This document shows positions 46,381 through 54,958 of a stretch of DNA of 64,000 nt, one piece after another (positions within the stretch are counted from its first letter, which is position 1; the number at the start of each line of letters is the position of its first letter). The stretch is from Planctomycetota bacterium (lineage in GTDB: Bacteria > Planctomycetota > UBA1135 > GCA-002686595), in contig JAEUHY010000045.1 of NCBI GenBank assembly GCA_016795325.1, positions 124,001-188,000 on the forward strand, written 5' to 3'. The notes below the pieces were generated by a model. That model ran no database searches and was not told the origin of the DNA. It saw only the letters and a program-made list of their open reading frames with translations. The translations under genes were made by a program, and so were the position numbers.

Positions 46381-47711
46381 AGATCGACGTAGCGCGGGAG
46401 GAGTTCGGCGTCGGGCGGCAGGTCGGGCAGGTCGTCGAGATCGAGCGGAGGCGGCAGCACCACGCTCAGCGGGAGCGGTTGGACGCCGACGCTCGCCGCG
46501 GGTTTCGCGTGCGAAGTCGTCGGGCTACTCGCGCCATTGGTTGCGCCAAGGTTCGCACCGGTGTGCGGCCCGGATTCAGCCGGTGTCGGCGAAGGCGCCG
46601 GCGCGCTCGGAACGCTCGCCAGCACGGGGCGCGTGGCCTCGGCTTCCGCCGCGCGCGGCATGGCTTTCTGCGGCGCGGGCTCGACGGTGACCGGCTCCGC
46701 GGCGACCGCGACCGGAGCGGCGTCGCGCACAACGACTTCCTCCGCAGCTGGCGTCGCGGACGGGAGCGAGGCCTCGGGCTGCGCTTCGGTCTTGGTGTCC
46801 GGGGGGGCGGCGCGCTTGGGCCGCGGCGCACGGGCGGGCTTGAGCGTCACGACCGGCTCGGGTGCGGCCAGCGGCTCGAACGCCGGCTTGGGCGCCCCGT
46901 AGCGCGCCACGAGGTCCGCGTCGCGCGTCTCCGCCGCGATCAGCTCGCGCGCGACGTCGCGATAGTCGCTGGCCCCGCTCGACTCCGGCGCGTACTCGAA
47001 GATCGTCTGCCCGTAGCTCGGCGCCTCGGCCAGCTTGACGTTCTTCGCCACGGCGCGGCTGAGCACCTTGCCCGGGAAGTGCGCGCGCAGCTCGCCCAAC
47101 ACCTCCCGCGCGAGCTTGGTGCGGTTGTCGTACAGACAGGGCAGGATCGCGCTGACCTCGAGCTTGGGGTTCAGGCGGCGCCGCAGGAGCTGCACGACGT
47201 CGACGAGCTTGGTCATGCCCTGCAGCGCGAAGAACTCGGTCTGCACGACGATCACCGCTTCGTGCGCGGCGACCAAGCCGTTGACCGAGAGCAGACCCAG
47301 GCTCGGCGGGCAGTCGAGCAGCACGTAGTCCGCCGGCGCTTCGCCGTGTTCCGCGCGCCAGCGCTGCTCCCACTGCTCGAGAGCGTCGCGCAGGATCATC
47401 TCGCGGCCGAAGGCGTTCGAGAGCTCGAGCTCGGCGCCGCTGAGGTCGATGTTCGAGGCCAGCAGCCTCAAACCGGGCGTTTTGGTGTCGCGCAGCGCGG
47501 ATTCGATCGTGCCGTTGCCGAGCAACACCGTGTAGCTCGACGGGTCGCCGCTGCGCAGTTGCACGTCCAGGTGCAGCGAAAGGTTCGCCTGCGGATCGAG
47601 ATCGACCACGACCACGCGCCGGCCCTCGCGCGCCAGAGCCGCGCCGAGGTTGACGGTCGAAGTCGTCTTGCCGACCCCGCCCTTTTGGTTGATCAGTGCG
47701 ATGCGCCGCAT
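46377..47711 (-). CDS. parA: ParA/Soj chromosome partition ATPase with long tail
   Basis: 444 residues from ATG 47711. The first 265 residues form a standard ParA: deviant Walker A INQKGGVGKTTSTVNLGAAL, VVVVDLDPQANLSLHL, DYVLLDCPPSLGLLSVNGL and VQTEFFALQGMTKL. The remaining 180 residues are alanine/proline/glutamate-rich and apparently disordered, ending in PPDAELLPRYVDL, which is unusual for a chromosomal ParA. The gene sits 65 bp downstream of bshB and overlaps bshA by four bases, while parB lies 11 kb away on the other strand. Confidence 0.92.
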   Translation of the reverse strand: MRRIALINQKGGVGKTTSTVNLGAALAREGRRVVVVDLDPQANLSLHLDVQLRSGDPSSYTVLLGNGTIESALRDTKTPGLRLLASNIDLSGAELELSNAFGREMILRDALEQWEQRWRAEHGEAPADYVLLDCPPSLGLLSVNGLVAAHEAVIVVQTEFFALQGMTKLVDVVQLLRRRLNPKLEVSAILPCLYDNRTKLAREVLGELRAHFPGKVLSRAVAKNVKLAEAPSYGQTIFEYAPESSGASDYRDVARELIAAETRDADLVARYGAPKPAFEPLAAPEPVVTLKPARAPRPKRAAPPDTKTEAQPEASLPSATPAAEEVVVRDAAPVAVAAEPVTVEPAPQKAMPRAAEAEATRPVLASVPSAPAPSPTPAESGPHTGANLGATNGASSPTTSHAKPAASVGVQPLPLSVVLPPPLDLDDLPDLPPDAELLPRYVDL

Positions 47712-47776
47712 GGAAAACGGCCGGGATTCTACGCTGCGTTGCGGCTGCAGGGCGCCGGGAACGGGGCGCGGTGTGC

Positions 47777-48490
47777 TCAGAACAAGCGCTGGATCTGCGC
47801 GGTCGCCAGCGGACCGAGTGCGAGCAACGGCTCGCCGACGCGCGCTCCGATGCGCTCGCCGAAGAACCTCGCGCGCGTCTCCATGCGCGAGAGGATGTCG
47901 GCGCCGAACAGGAAGTGCTGGCCGCGGTCGCCGTCGCCGGCCGGCGCGAGTTGGCTGGAGTAGCAGCGCACGAGCGCGACCTTGCGCTCCCACACGTCGC
48001 CGATGTCGACCACCAGCGTCGGGTCGAACGGGACGTGGCCCATGAAGTGGTACAGGCGCTTGGGGCGCGCCGCCGGCGGCCCGCCGTCGAGCTGCGCCAG
48101 ACGTGACAGTCCCGACAGGTACCACGCTTCGCGCGCGAGGCGCCCGGTCGCGGCGTGATCGGGGTGCAGGTCCTCGGTGTGCTGGGCCAGCACGATCTCG
48201 GGCGCGTGGTCGCGCAGCACGCGCGCGAGCTTCTCGCGCGCTTCGACGTTCACCTGCACACGCCCGTCGGGCAGGTCCAAGTTGCGGCGCGCGCTCAAGC
48301 GCATGAGCTGGTTCGCCGCCGCCGTCTCGGCGTCGCGCTCCGCGCGTGTTCCGCGCGTGCCCATCTCGCCGCGTGTCACGTCGACGATGCCGACCCGCAG
48401 GCCAGCATCGACGAGCTTGAGGATCGAACCGCCGACGCAGATCTCCGCGTCGTCGGGGTGCGCCGCGACGATCAAGGCGTCGAGCTTCAT
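47777..48490 (-). CDS. bshB: Bacillithiol deacetylase BshB
   Basis: 237 residues. The zinc-dependent PIG-L/LmbE deacetylase motifs are AHPDDAEICVGGSIL (His, Asp-Asp) and HTEDLHPDHAATGRLAREA (His); DVTRGEMGTRGTRAERDAE is typical of BshB1. It removes acetyl from GlcNAc-malate. The ATG overlaps the stop of bshC (ATGA, 48487-48490). Position between bshC and bshA supports the bacillithiol role over other LmbE substrates. Confidence 0.93.
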   Translation of the reverse strand: MKLDALIVAAHPDDAEICVGGSILKLVDAGLRVGIVDVTRGEMGTRGTRAERDAETAAANQLMRLSARRNLDLPDGRVQVNVEAREKLARVLRDHAPEIVLAQHTEDLHPDHAATGRLAREAWYLSGLSRLAQLDGGPPAARPKRLYHFMGHVPFDPTLVVDIGDVWERKVALVRCYSSQLAPAGDGDRGQHFLFGADILSRMETRARFFGERIGARVGEPLLALGPLATAQIQRLF

Positions 48491-50139
48491 TCGTTGTCCT
48501 CTTGTTGAGCTTCGCTCTCGTCCACTTCAGCCTGCGGCAGCGCTTCGCCCAGTCGCACGAGCAAGTGACCGGCTTCGAGCGGGCCCATCGCATCGAACAG
48601 CTCGACGATCCACTCGCGGCCGAAGCGCGCGATGAAAGGCGGCAGGCACAGCACGCGCTCTTGCAGCTCGCCGCGCGGCGCGAGCGTGTTGGTCACGCGG
48701 CGCACCAGTCGCTTGCCGCGGCCCGCGCGGTTGGCGTGTACGTGCTCGGCCTTCTCGCACAGCTTGTCGACCAGCGAGCGGATCTGCGTGCTCGTGCGGC
48801 CCAGATTGATCGCGATGCGTCGGTCGAGCTCGGAGAGCTCTTCCTTCTTTGCGTTCAGCTCCTTGGCGGCGCGTTCGGCGATCGCGCGCAGCTCGGCGAT
48901 CACCGGCGGCGGCGGCTCGTCGGCGCCGACCTGCGCGGCGGCGCCGCGTGTCGCGATCAACTCGGCGAACGACTTGCCCACGCGCGTGACGGCTTCGTCG
49001 GTCTGCGGATCGACGAGCGTGCACGACCAGCGCGGCGCTGCGGCGGTGAGCGGAGCTCCGACTGCTCTGCGCAGCGGCCCAAGTTGCGCGAGGTAGCTGA
49101 GCTCGCCCCAACCGCCGACATAAGCCACGCTCGGCAAGCACAGGTCCTGGGCGATCGGCCGCAGCAGTGCGCCCGGCGACCACTCGAGCGGCGCCTGCAC
49201 GATCTCGGCTGCGAGTTCGTCCGCGCGCCGCGAGCCCTCTTCACCGTCGTAGCGGAAACCATCGCCGCCCAGCCGCAACGGTTGGCGCCCGCGTTCGTCG
49301 ACGTGGAACAGCAGCGCCGCGGTCGCGCTCTCGATCGTCGGCGTGTAGCCCAGGGCGCGCAGATTCGTTTCGCCTTCGGCGAGCGCGCTGGCGAGCGGCG
49401 CTTGCACGATGCGGGCCAGCGCGCGCGACAGCGGTTCGCGGATCCAGTCGGGCTCGAGCAGCACCAGACCGAGCGGTCCGAGCAGCTCTTCGAAGGCGCG
49501 CGTGAAGGCCGCAGCGAAGCTCTCGCCGTCGCGCGGTGCGAACAACTCGAGCGCATCGGCTGCGTGCGTTTCGCGGCCGAGCGTCTGCTCGATCGCCGTG
49601 CGCACCGCCGCGAGTCGGTGCTTCTCCTCATCGAACACGATGCGCGACAGCGGCTGCTTGCCCGACGAAAGTCCGGCGAGGCCGATGCGCTGCAGGTCGA
49701 GGTTTTCGTTGAGCAGCCAGGCGTGGTGCGCCTCGGCGATGTCGTGGTCGTCGGCGTGGTTCCAGAAGATCGGAACGACCGGCCGCTCGTGCGCTTGTGA
49801 GAGGGAGCGCGCGAGGCGCACGGCGTGCAGCGCCTTGTACAGCGAGTACAGCGGGCCGCCGAGCAAGCCGGGTTGCTGTCCCGTGACGACGGCGCAGGCT
49901 TGGCTGTGTTCCAGCGAGCGAATCGCGTCGAGCACCGCGACGTGCGGCTTGCGACGCGTCGCCTGCGCGAGCAAACGTTCCACGAGTTCGCGCCGGTCGT
50001 CGAGCTCGAAAACGTCGCGCGAGCACTCGATCTGGTCGAGCTCGAGCGGAACCTTGAAGTGCGGCACGCGCAGGCAGATGCGCGCGAAGGGCGGCAACTG
50101 CGCGGTGTCGGTGGCGAGCCGTTCGATGCGTGCGGACAT
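48487..50139 (-). CDS. bshC: Bacillithiol cysteine ligase BshC
   Basis: 550 residues, the expected length. The family hallmarks are VVTGQQPGLLGGPLYSLYKA near residue 83 and PIFWNHADDHDIAEAHHAWL near residue 125; a long coiled coil (AIAERAAKELNAKKEELSEL ...) occupies the C-terminal part, and EWIVELFDAMGPLEAGH is near the end. BshC adds cysteine to glucosaminyl-malate to give bacillithiol. It follows pyrF by 22 bp and overlaps bshB. This completes the pathway within 5 kb. Confidence 0.93.
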   Translation of the reverse strand: MSARIERLATDTAQLPPFARICLRVPHFKVPLELDQIECSRDVFELDDRRELVERLLAQATRRKPHVAVLDAIRSLEHSQACAVVTGQQPGLLGGPLYSLYKALHAVRLARSLSQAHERPVVPIFWNHADDHDIAEAHHAWLLNENLDLQRIGLAGLSSGKQPLSRIVFDEEKHRLAAVRTAIEQTLGRETHAADALELFAPRDGESFAAAFTRAFEELLGPLGLVLLEPDWIREPLSRALARIVQAPLASALAEGETNLRALGYTPTIESATAALLFHVDERGRQPLRLGGDGFRYDGEEGSRRADELAAEIVQAPLEWSPGALLRPIAQDLCLPSVAYVGGWGELSYLAQLGPLRRAVGAPLTAAAPRWSCTLVDPQTDEAVTRVGKSFAELIATRGAAAQVGADEPPPPVIAELRAIAERAAKELNAKKEELSELDRRIAINLGRTSTQIRSLVDKLCEKAEHVHANRAGRGKRLVRRVTNTLAPRGELQERVLCLPPFIARFGREWIVELFDAMGPLEAGHLLVRLGEALPQAEVDESEAQQEDNE

Positions 50140-50161
50140 GCGTGGAAAGCCTCGAATCCGG

Positions 50162-51094
50162 CTACCGAGCCGCGCCGACGACGCCGAGCGCGCGCGTGAT
50201 GTCGGCGATCATGTGCTCGAGCGCGTCACGCGACGCCGTGCGCCACGCTTTGCCCTTGTGCGCCGCATCGCGTTCGGCGAACAACACTCCGCGCGAGGAG
50301 TTCACGAGCGCGCCGGCGAGTTGCGTCGCGCCAGTCGCGTTGCGGAAGGCGTCGACGATGTCCGCGGCGCCGGCGCCTTGCGCGCCGTAACCGGGCAGCA
50401 AGAGCGGCGTGTTCGGCATGCGCTCGCGGAACATGCGCAGCTCCGCGGCGTGCGTGGCGCCGACGACGGCGCCGATGCTCGACCAACCGCTCGCGCCGCG
50501 CAACGACTGGCCCCAAGCGACGACCTTGTCGGCGATGCGCAGCGAGAGTTCAGGCTCGCCGTGGCGCTGGAAGTCCGCGCTGCCCTTGTTCGAGGTGCGC
50601 ACGAGCACGTAGATGCCCGTTCCCGTGCGTTGGCACGCCGCGAGGAAGGGTTCGATCGAATCGGCGCCGAGGAACGGCGAGAGGGTCACCGCGTCGCACA
50701 ACGTCGGATCGTCGCCGCCGACGCCTTCGAGGAACGCGGTGGCGTAGGCCGCTGCGGTGCTCGCGATGTCGCCGCGTTTGACATCGCCGATCACGAGCAA
50801 GTCGGCCGCGTGCGCGGCGGCGACGACACGCTCCCACTGCGCGGCGCCGTCGGCGCCGAAGACCTCGAAGAAGGCCGACTGCGGCTTCACGGCGGGCACG
50901 CGGCCGCGGCACAGCGCCACGATCTCGAGGCAGAAGTCGCCGATCGCTCGGGCCCGCACCGCGCGCGGCGCCGAGCGGTCGCGCGCGATCGCGAACTCCT
51001 CGGGCAGCAGGTCGATGTGCGGGTCGAGTCCGATCAGGCACGGGTTGCCGCAGCGCTCGATGGCGGCGGCGAGACGGTCGGCGTAGGGCTTCAC
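50162..51094 (-). CDS. pyrF: Orotidine 5'-phosphate decarboxylase
   Basis: 310 residues from GTG 51094; an ATG at 51133 would overlap hemW by 29 bp and adds an unlikely segment. The active-site motif DVKRGDIASTAAAY, the start IERCGNPCLIGLDPHID, TLSPFLGADSIEPFL and LLPGYGAQGAGAADI identify the longer type-2 PyrF. It decarboxylates OMP to UMP. It lies 10 bp after hemW and 22 bp before bshC. Confidence 0.93.
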   Translation of the reverse strand: MKPYADRLAAAIERCGNPCLIGLDPHIDLLPEEFAIARDRSAPRAVRARAIGDFCLEIVALCRGRVPAVKPQSAFFEVFGADGAAQWERVVAAAHAADLLVIGDVKRGDIASTAAAYATAFLEGVGGDDPTLCDAVTLSPFLGADSIEPFLAACQRTGTGIYVLVRTSNKGSADFQRHGEPELSLRIADKVVAWGQSLRGASGWSSIGAVVGATHAAELRMFRERMPNTPLLLPGYGAQGAGAADIVDAFRNATGATQLAGALVNSSRGVLFAERDAAHKGKAWRTASRDALEHMIADITRALGVVGAAR

Positions 51095-51104
51095 GCGCGG
51101 GAGT

Positions 51105-52349
51105 CTACTCGCGCGGAGCGCGTGCTTCGCCAAGGCGCAGGAACTCGCGCGCTATGGCGTCGGCGAGCGGCAGTCCACGTGCGCTGAGTTTCCAACGCTC
51201 TCCGTGTGCCTCGAGCCAGCCTTGGCGTTGGAGCTCGAGCACCGTGGCGCGCGCGCGCTCGCGCACACCGTCGCTCGCAGCGTCTTGGACGCTGACGCCG
51301 GCGCGCGCGCAGGCCTCGCTTTCGCTCAAACCTTCCGCGAGCCGCAATCCCAGCCACCACGTTTCGCCAAGGCGCGCCGCGGGGCTCGGTGTCTCCGTCC
51401 AGACGCCCGCATGGCCTTCGCGTTCGATGCGGCGTTTGTACTCGCCGACCGACTTGATGTTGCCGCCGCGCGTGAAGCTCACTTTGCTCACCGCCGACGG
51501 CCCGATGCCGACGTACGGGCCGTTGCGCCAGTAGTTGAGGTTGTGCTCACACGCGCGGCCGGCGCGGGCGAAGTTCGAGATCTCGTAGGCGGGCAATTCG
51601 GCGCGCGCGAGGCGTTCCCGCGTCACGTGGAAGAACTCGAGTTCGACGTCTTCGGGCAGCTGTTGCAGCTCGCCCTGTTCGAGCCAGCGGCGGAACGGCG
51701 TCTGCTCTTCGAAGGTGAGGTTGTAGGCCGAGACGTGGTCGGTCCCGAGCGCGACGATGCGTTCGAGCGTCGTGCGCCACGCGTCGAGTTCCTGCCCCGG
51801 CGTCGCGTAGATGAAGTCGACGTTGACGTTGCCCGCGCCCGCTGCGCGCACCGCGTCGTAGGCGCGGAACGACTGCTCGGCCGAGTGCACGCGCCCGAAC
51901 AGCTCGAGAGTCTTGTCGTCGAGACTTTGGAAGCCGATCGAAAAGCGATTGACGCCCAGGTCGAGCAGCGCGCGCGCCTTTTCGCGGCTCAGGCTCTCCG
52001 GGTTGCACTCGACGGTGACCTCGCTCGCGCTCCCGCGAAAGCAGGTCACCCGTTCGAGCGTCTCGAGCAGCTCGCGCAGCTGGGCGCTCGACAGCAAGCT
52101 CGGCGTTCCGCCTCCGAGGAACACCGTCCGCGGCGACCGCGGCGCGCGCAGCTCGATTTCGCGCCGCACCGCCGCCAACAACCCTTCGATGTCCTGCCCC
52201 TCGGCCGCCACCGAGAAGAAATCGCAGTAATGGCACTTCGCGGCGCAGAACGGCAGGTGCAGATAGATCGCCGTCCCCTCCGCCGCTCGCGGCAACGGCT
52301 CACTCGCCTTGGTCGGCGCACTCTTGCTCTCGTCCTGCTGGAACTTCAC
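51105..52349 (-). CDS. hemW: Radical SAM protein HemW
   Basis: 414 residues. The motif IYLHLPFCAAKCHYCDFFS carries the three cluster cysteines and the extra Cys/Phe typical of HemW, followed by RTVFLGGGTPSLLSSAQL, VTVECNPESLSREKA, GVNRFSIGFQSLDDKTL and NVDFIYATPGQ. HemW is the heme chaperone formerly annotated as a coproporphyrinogen oxidase. The C-terminal winged helix (GLRLAEGLSESEACARAGV) is also there. It is first of the hemW-pyrF-bsh run. Confidence 0.93.
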   Translation of the reverse strand: MKFQQDESKSAPTKASEPLPRAAEGTAIYLHLPFCAAKCHYCDFFSVAAEGQDIEGLLAAVRREIELRAPRSPRTVFLGGGTPSLLSSAQLRELLETLERVTCFRGSASEVTVECNPESLSREKARALLDLGVNRFSIGFQSLDDKTLELFGRVHSAEQSFRAYDAVRAAGAGNVNVDFIYATPGQELDAWRTTLERIVALGTDHVSAYNLTFEEQTPFRRWLEQGELQQLPEDVELEFFHVTRERLARAELPAYEISNFARAGRACEHNLNYWRNGPYVGIGPSAVSKVSFTRGGNIKSVGEYKRRIEREGHAGVWTETPSPAARLGETWWLGLRLAEGLSESEACARAGVSVQDAASDGVRERARATVLELQRQGWLEAHGERWKLSARGLPLADAIAREFLRLGEARAPRE

Positions 52350-52589
52350 CGCGCGAGCCTACCCGACGGCGCAACTGCGGCGGGTCAGAACAGGCCGTAC
52401 CTCGTAACTCATTGCGTGGACGCCAAGCCTCCGGCGGGCGGCGAGGCGCCAGGAGCTCATAGTCGCGGTCTTCACGGCGCCCGGTCACTGCACTGCGGTT
52501 CAAGGCTTCGCGCTTTCGCTGAGCGCTGCAGGCCGTGGAGAGAGTCCTCGACCTCGCGTCCACGTTTCGCGGCGTGGTCGAGGGGGAAC

Positions 52590-53003
52590 TCACTGAGCTG
52601 TACGTGTGTAGGTAGGCGTTCGCGTCTCACTGGTGGCATGGCCGAACTGATTGCGCTCGTTGAATTGGATGACGTGCCACTCAACCGTGACTTGGTCGAG
52701 CGTGCTGTTGGGAACCAACTGGGAGCCGAGAAGAACCGACGAGGACGGACCGAACACTTCCAAGCCCGTATCGGTTCGACGACACCCACCCCAGGCAGTG
52801 AACGTCGCCGTGGTCAGCTCGAAGTAGTGGTTCGGCGACTCGTAGCGGAGCGTGAGTGTCTCCCCGTCTTCCGCCTGAAACGTTCCCACGAGGAGCGGTT
52901 CGTTCGCTCTGCAGCCGACGACGGACGCGGCGCTGAGGAGGAGCGAGACGCAGACAACGGGCGACGCGCCGCGAGCCAAGATTCGTCGAAGGAAGGAGGT
53001 CAC
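52590..53003 (-). CDS. Small lipoprotein, unknown
   Basis: 137 residues. The N-terminus has two arginines, a hydrophobic stretch and a lipobox (SLLLSAASVVGC, cysteine near residue 31). The mature part is a small beta-rich domain (LLVGTFQAEDGETLTLRYES, TVEWHVIQFNERNQFGHATS) reminiscent of lipocalin-like or META-like barrels, but no family is assigned. Codon use is less G/C-biased than in neighbouring housekeeping genes. It is the last minus-strand gene of a lower-G+C segment. Confidence 0.6.
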   Translation of the reverse strand: MTSFLRRILARGASPVVCVSLLLSAASVVGCRANEPLLVGTFQAEDGETLTLRYESPNHYFELTTATFTAWGGCRRTDTGLEVFGPSSSVLLGSQLVPNSTLDQVTVEWHVIQFNERNQFGHATSETRTPTYTRTAQ

Positions 53004-53145
53004 TGCGGGCGTCTTTCTGGGTTGAGCGGAGCGTCGTCGACGTCACTGAAGAGTGTGGGCGGAACAGCGTATTTCACGCCGCGCGGGGCGCTGCGCGGAC
53101 CGTCAGCTGCGCTTCGCTAGCGGCGAGATCTCGCGCGCAGCGACG

Positions 53146-53379
53146 TCAGGTTCCGTCCGACGGCGGTTGGAGTTTTGCCCGCGCCGCGGCGACGGCGTTC
53201 AGCCAATCTTCCCACGAGGCTGGGTCTCCTGGCATGCCGTCGGCCCAGAACTCAACGACATCGTTGAGGACATCCGAGACACGCGCGTCGCCGCCTACCC
53301 GCTCCTCGTAAGCAGTAAGGAAACGCTCCATCGCGAGGAACGCGTGGCGGACGCTGATGAGTTGTGTGTCTGTGGTCAT
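53146..53379 (-). CDS. Small acidic protein, unknown
   Basis: 77 residues from ATG 53379. The frame extends upstream but that part overlaps the previous gene's end. The sequence VRHAFLAMERFLTAYEERVG ... VLNDVVEFWADGMPGDPASW ... WLNAVAAARAKL is helical and acidic, like small immunity or partner proteins. It starts 25 bp after the end of the 53405 gene, so the two are likely co-transcribed. No family recognised. Confidence 0.5.
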   Translation of the reverse strand: MTTDTQLISVRHAFLAMERFLTAYEERVGGDARVSDVLNDVVEFWADGMPGDPASWEDWLNAVAAARAKLQPPSDGT

Positions 53380-53404
53380 CGCTTGCCGGGGGCGGTGTTC
53401 TGGG

Positions 53405-54028
53405 TCACGGCTCCGACCGTCGTGGCTCTGGTCGCACCTCTTCGAAGAAGTCGGCGTATCCCGTCGAATCCCAGAACCGATCGTCTTGGATTGGAAAGCC
53501 GAGTCTCTCCGCAAGACGCGTGAGGCTCTCGCGGTTGAGTCGGTCGATCGATCTGCGTTTCTTGTAGGAGTCGACGTCTTCCTCCGGCAGCGGGTCGCCC
53601 TCTTGCCAGAACTTCCAACGGTCTACGTCGCGGAGAAGGGACACGTGGCGGTGGCGGTCCCGCTCATGGACGTTGAACTTGTACGCGGGCCACTCGTCAT
53701 CAGCTGATCCGATGGTGAAGCTGATGAATCGGCCTGGAAGGTCTTTGCTCAGGCACCACACCAAGCTCGACCAACCGTCTCTGTAGTTCGCGACCTGCAC
53801 GGTGATCCCAGGCGTCGTTCGTGGCTCGTAGAACGCCACTCGCATGAGATGCCTGCCTCCAGCTTGTGGTTCGCCAACGTAGAGATCGCGGATTTGAAAG
53901 CGGTTCCGCCAGCGTCGTGTCTGCATGCCGAAACTGGCAATGCGCTTCTCCGCCGCCGATGACATCGCCGGCACGGCGCCGGGCAGGATGCTGAAGACGA
54001 GGAAGCGATACTCGGACAGAATGGTCAT
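53405..54028 (-). CDS. Unknown protein, lower-G+C region
   Basis: 207 residues. The middle is beta-rich (RFQIRDLYVGEPQAGGRHLM, TPGITVQVANYRDGWSSLVW, FISFTIGSADDEWPAYKFNV) and the C-terminus is charged and helical with tryptophans and repeated acidic/basic pairs. A hydrophobic patch at the start (YRFLVFSILPGAVPA) could be a signal or an internal helix. I do not recognise it. With the gene at 53146 it may form a toxin-immunity-like or lineage-specific pair; this is only a guess from size and context. Confidence 0.5.
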   Translation of the reverse strand: MTILSEYRFLVFSILPGAVPAMSSAAEKRIASFGMQTRRWRNRFQIRDLYVGEPQAGGRHLMRVAFYEPRTTPGITVQVANYRDGWSSLVWCLSKDLPGRFISFTIGSADDEWPAYKFNVHERDRHRHVSLLRDVDRWKFWQEGDPLPEEDVDSYKKRRSIDRLNRESLTRLAERLGFPIQDDRFWDSTGYADFFEEVRPEPRRSEP

Positions 54029-54166
54029 CCACGCCCTTTGGTAGCTGCTCGTTCTTTGCTCTCGGTTCGTTCGTGCCGACGGCCGCGCTGCCCGGATCGC
54101 GCGAGGTTCGGAAGATCGTTGTAGTGAGCGGCGCCGGTGCGGCTCGTCGCGGCCCGTTCATCGCAC

Positions 54167-54201
54167 GCGCGAGTGGCGAGCGTCCTCGCTACCACTCGCG
54201 C
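54167..54201 (-). terminator. Hairpin overlapping the end of the 54189 gene
   Basis: GCGCGAGTGG (54167-54176) pairs with CCACTCGCGC (54192-54201), and CGAG (54177-54180) with CTCG (54185-54188), leaving a CTA bulge. The right arm includes the last codons of the minus-strand gene. No U-tract follows. Confidence 0.45.
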
Positions 54202-54629
54202 CACTGGTACGTCACGTCTCCGGGAAACGTCACTCCCACAGACTTGAGCGCCGCGTCGATGTACGCGCACAGTTCCTCGCGCTCCGAAGTCTCGACGAAG
54301 CTGCCGAACTTGTCGTTGAGCTCGTTGAACTTGCGGACCACGCGCTCGACGGCCGGCAGCGCCGTCGCTTCTGTCGCTGGCTGGTCCAGAGACGCCAGCT
54401 CGCTGAGGAACGCATCCAACGCTCGATCGGATGCAGCGAGAGCTTTGGGGGTGAACATGTCGTCACCGCCGTCCATGCGTTGCCGCCAGGGGATCGTGGG
54501 ACGCTGCGGCAGCTTCTCGAACATGATCGGCGCAGAGTGCGGTGACGGGCTGCACGCTCCAGCGCAGAGCACGCCGACCAGAGCGAACCGCCCCGCGATT
54601 AGGCGCACGTCGTTTGGTCGTCTGGCCAT
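54189..54629 (-). CDS. Small lipoprotein, unknown
   Basis: 146 residues with a lipobox (RFALVGVLCAGACSP, cysteine near residue 26). A linker with GGDD precedes a helical C-terminal domain: ERVVRKFNELNDKFGSFVET and SEREELCAYIDAALKSVGV. The FNELN...FVET-EREEL pattern recurs in small helical proteins of unknown role that often accompany polymorphic toxins, but the link here is weak. It is the first of four same-strand small genes in the lower-G+C segment. Confidence 0.55.
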   Translation of the reverse strand: MARRPNDVRLIAGRFALVGVLCAGACSPSPHSAPIMFEKLPQRPTIPWRQRMDGGDDMFTPKALAASDRALDAFLSELASLDQPATEATALPAVERVVRKFNELNDKFGSFVETSEREELCAYIDAALKSVGVTFPGDVTYQWREW

Positions 54630-54958
54630 CTTCCGGTGCTGTCCCTGGTTCGGCGGTGAGGCGGGCTCGCGCCGTCGCTGAACGCTGCGAGTCTACGAGA
54701 GCCAAGCCGCGCCGGTGGCTGGGACGCGCCGCCCGCGGTCGAGCGTCGGTTCGCGCAGCTCTCGATGTGCGTGAGCGCGGAAGTGTGGCGTGCGCGCTGG
54801 CGCGTCGGCTCGACTCTGCAGACCGCGGACGTGCAGCTGGGAAGCAACGACGGCGCGGCAGTGAAGGCGTCGAAGGGCTACGCAAAGGAACACTAAGGTA
54901 CCAACAAAGGACCAACGCGGCGACGAATCGTCGTCAACCAACCGCGCGTGGAGGCGCC
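54630..54958. other. Intergenic region, no feature seen
   Basis: This 329-bp gap between the small lipoprotein and sigma-factor genes has no gene that I can support. Its last 80 bases, downstream of the sigma factor on the minus strand, are visibly A+T-richer, and a small inverted repeat GACGA-TCGTC (54931-54942) is too weak to call as a terminator. Confidence 0.4.
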
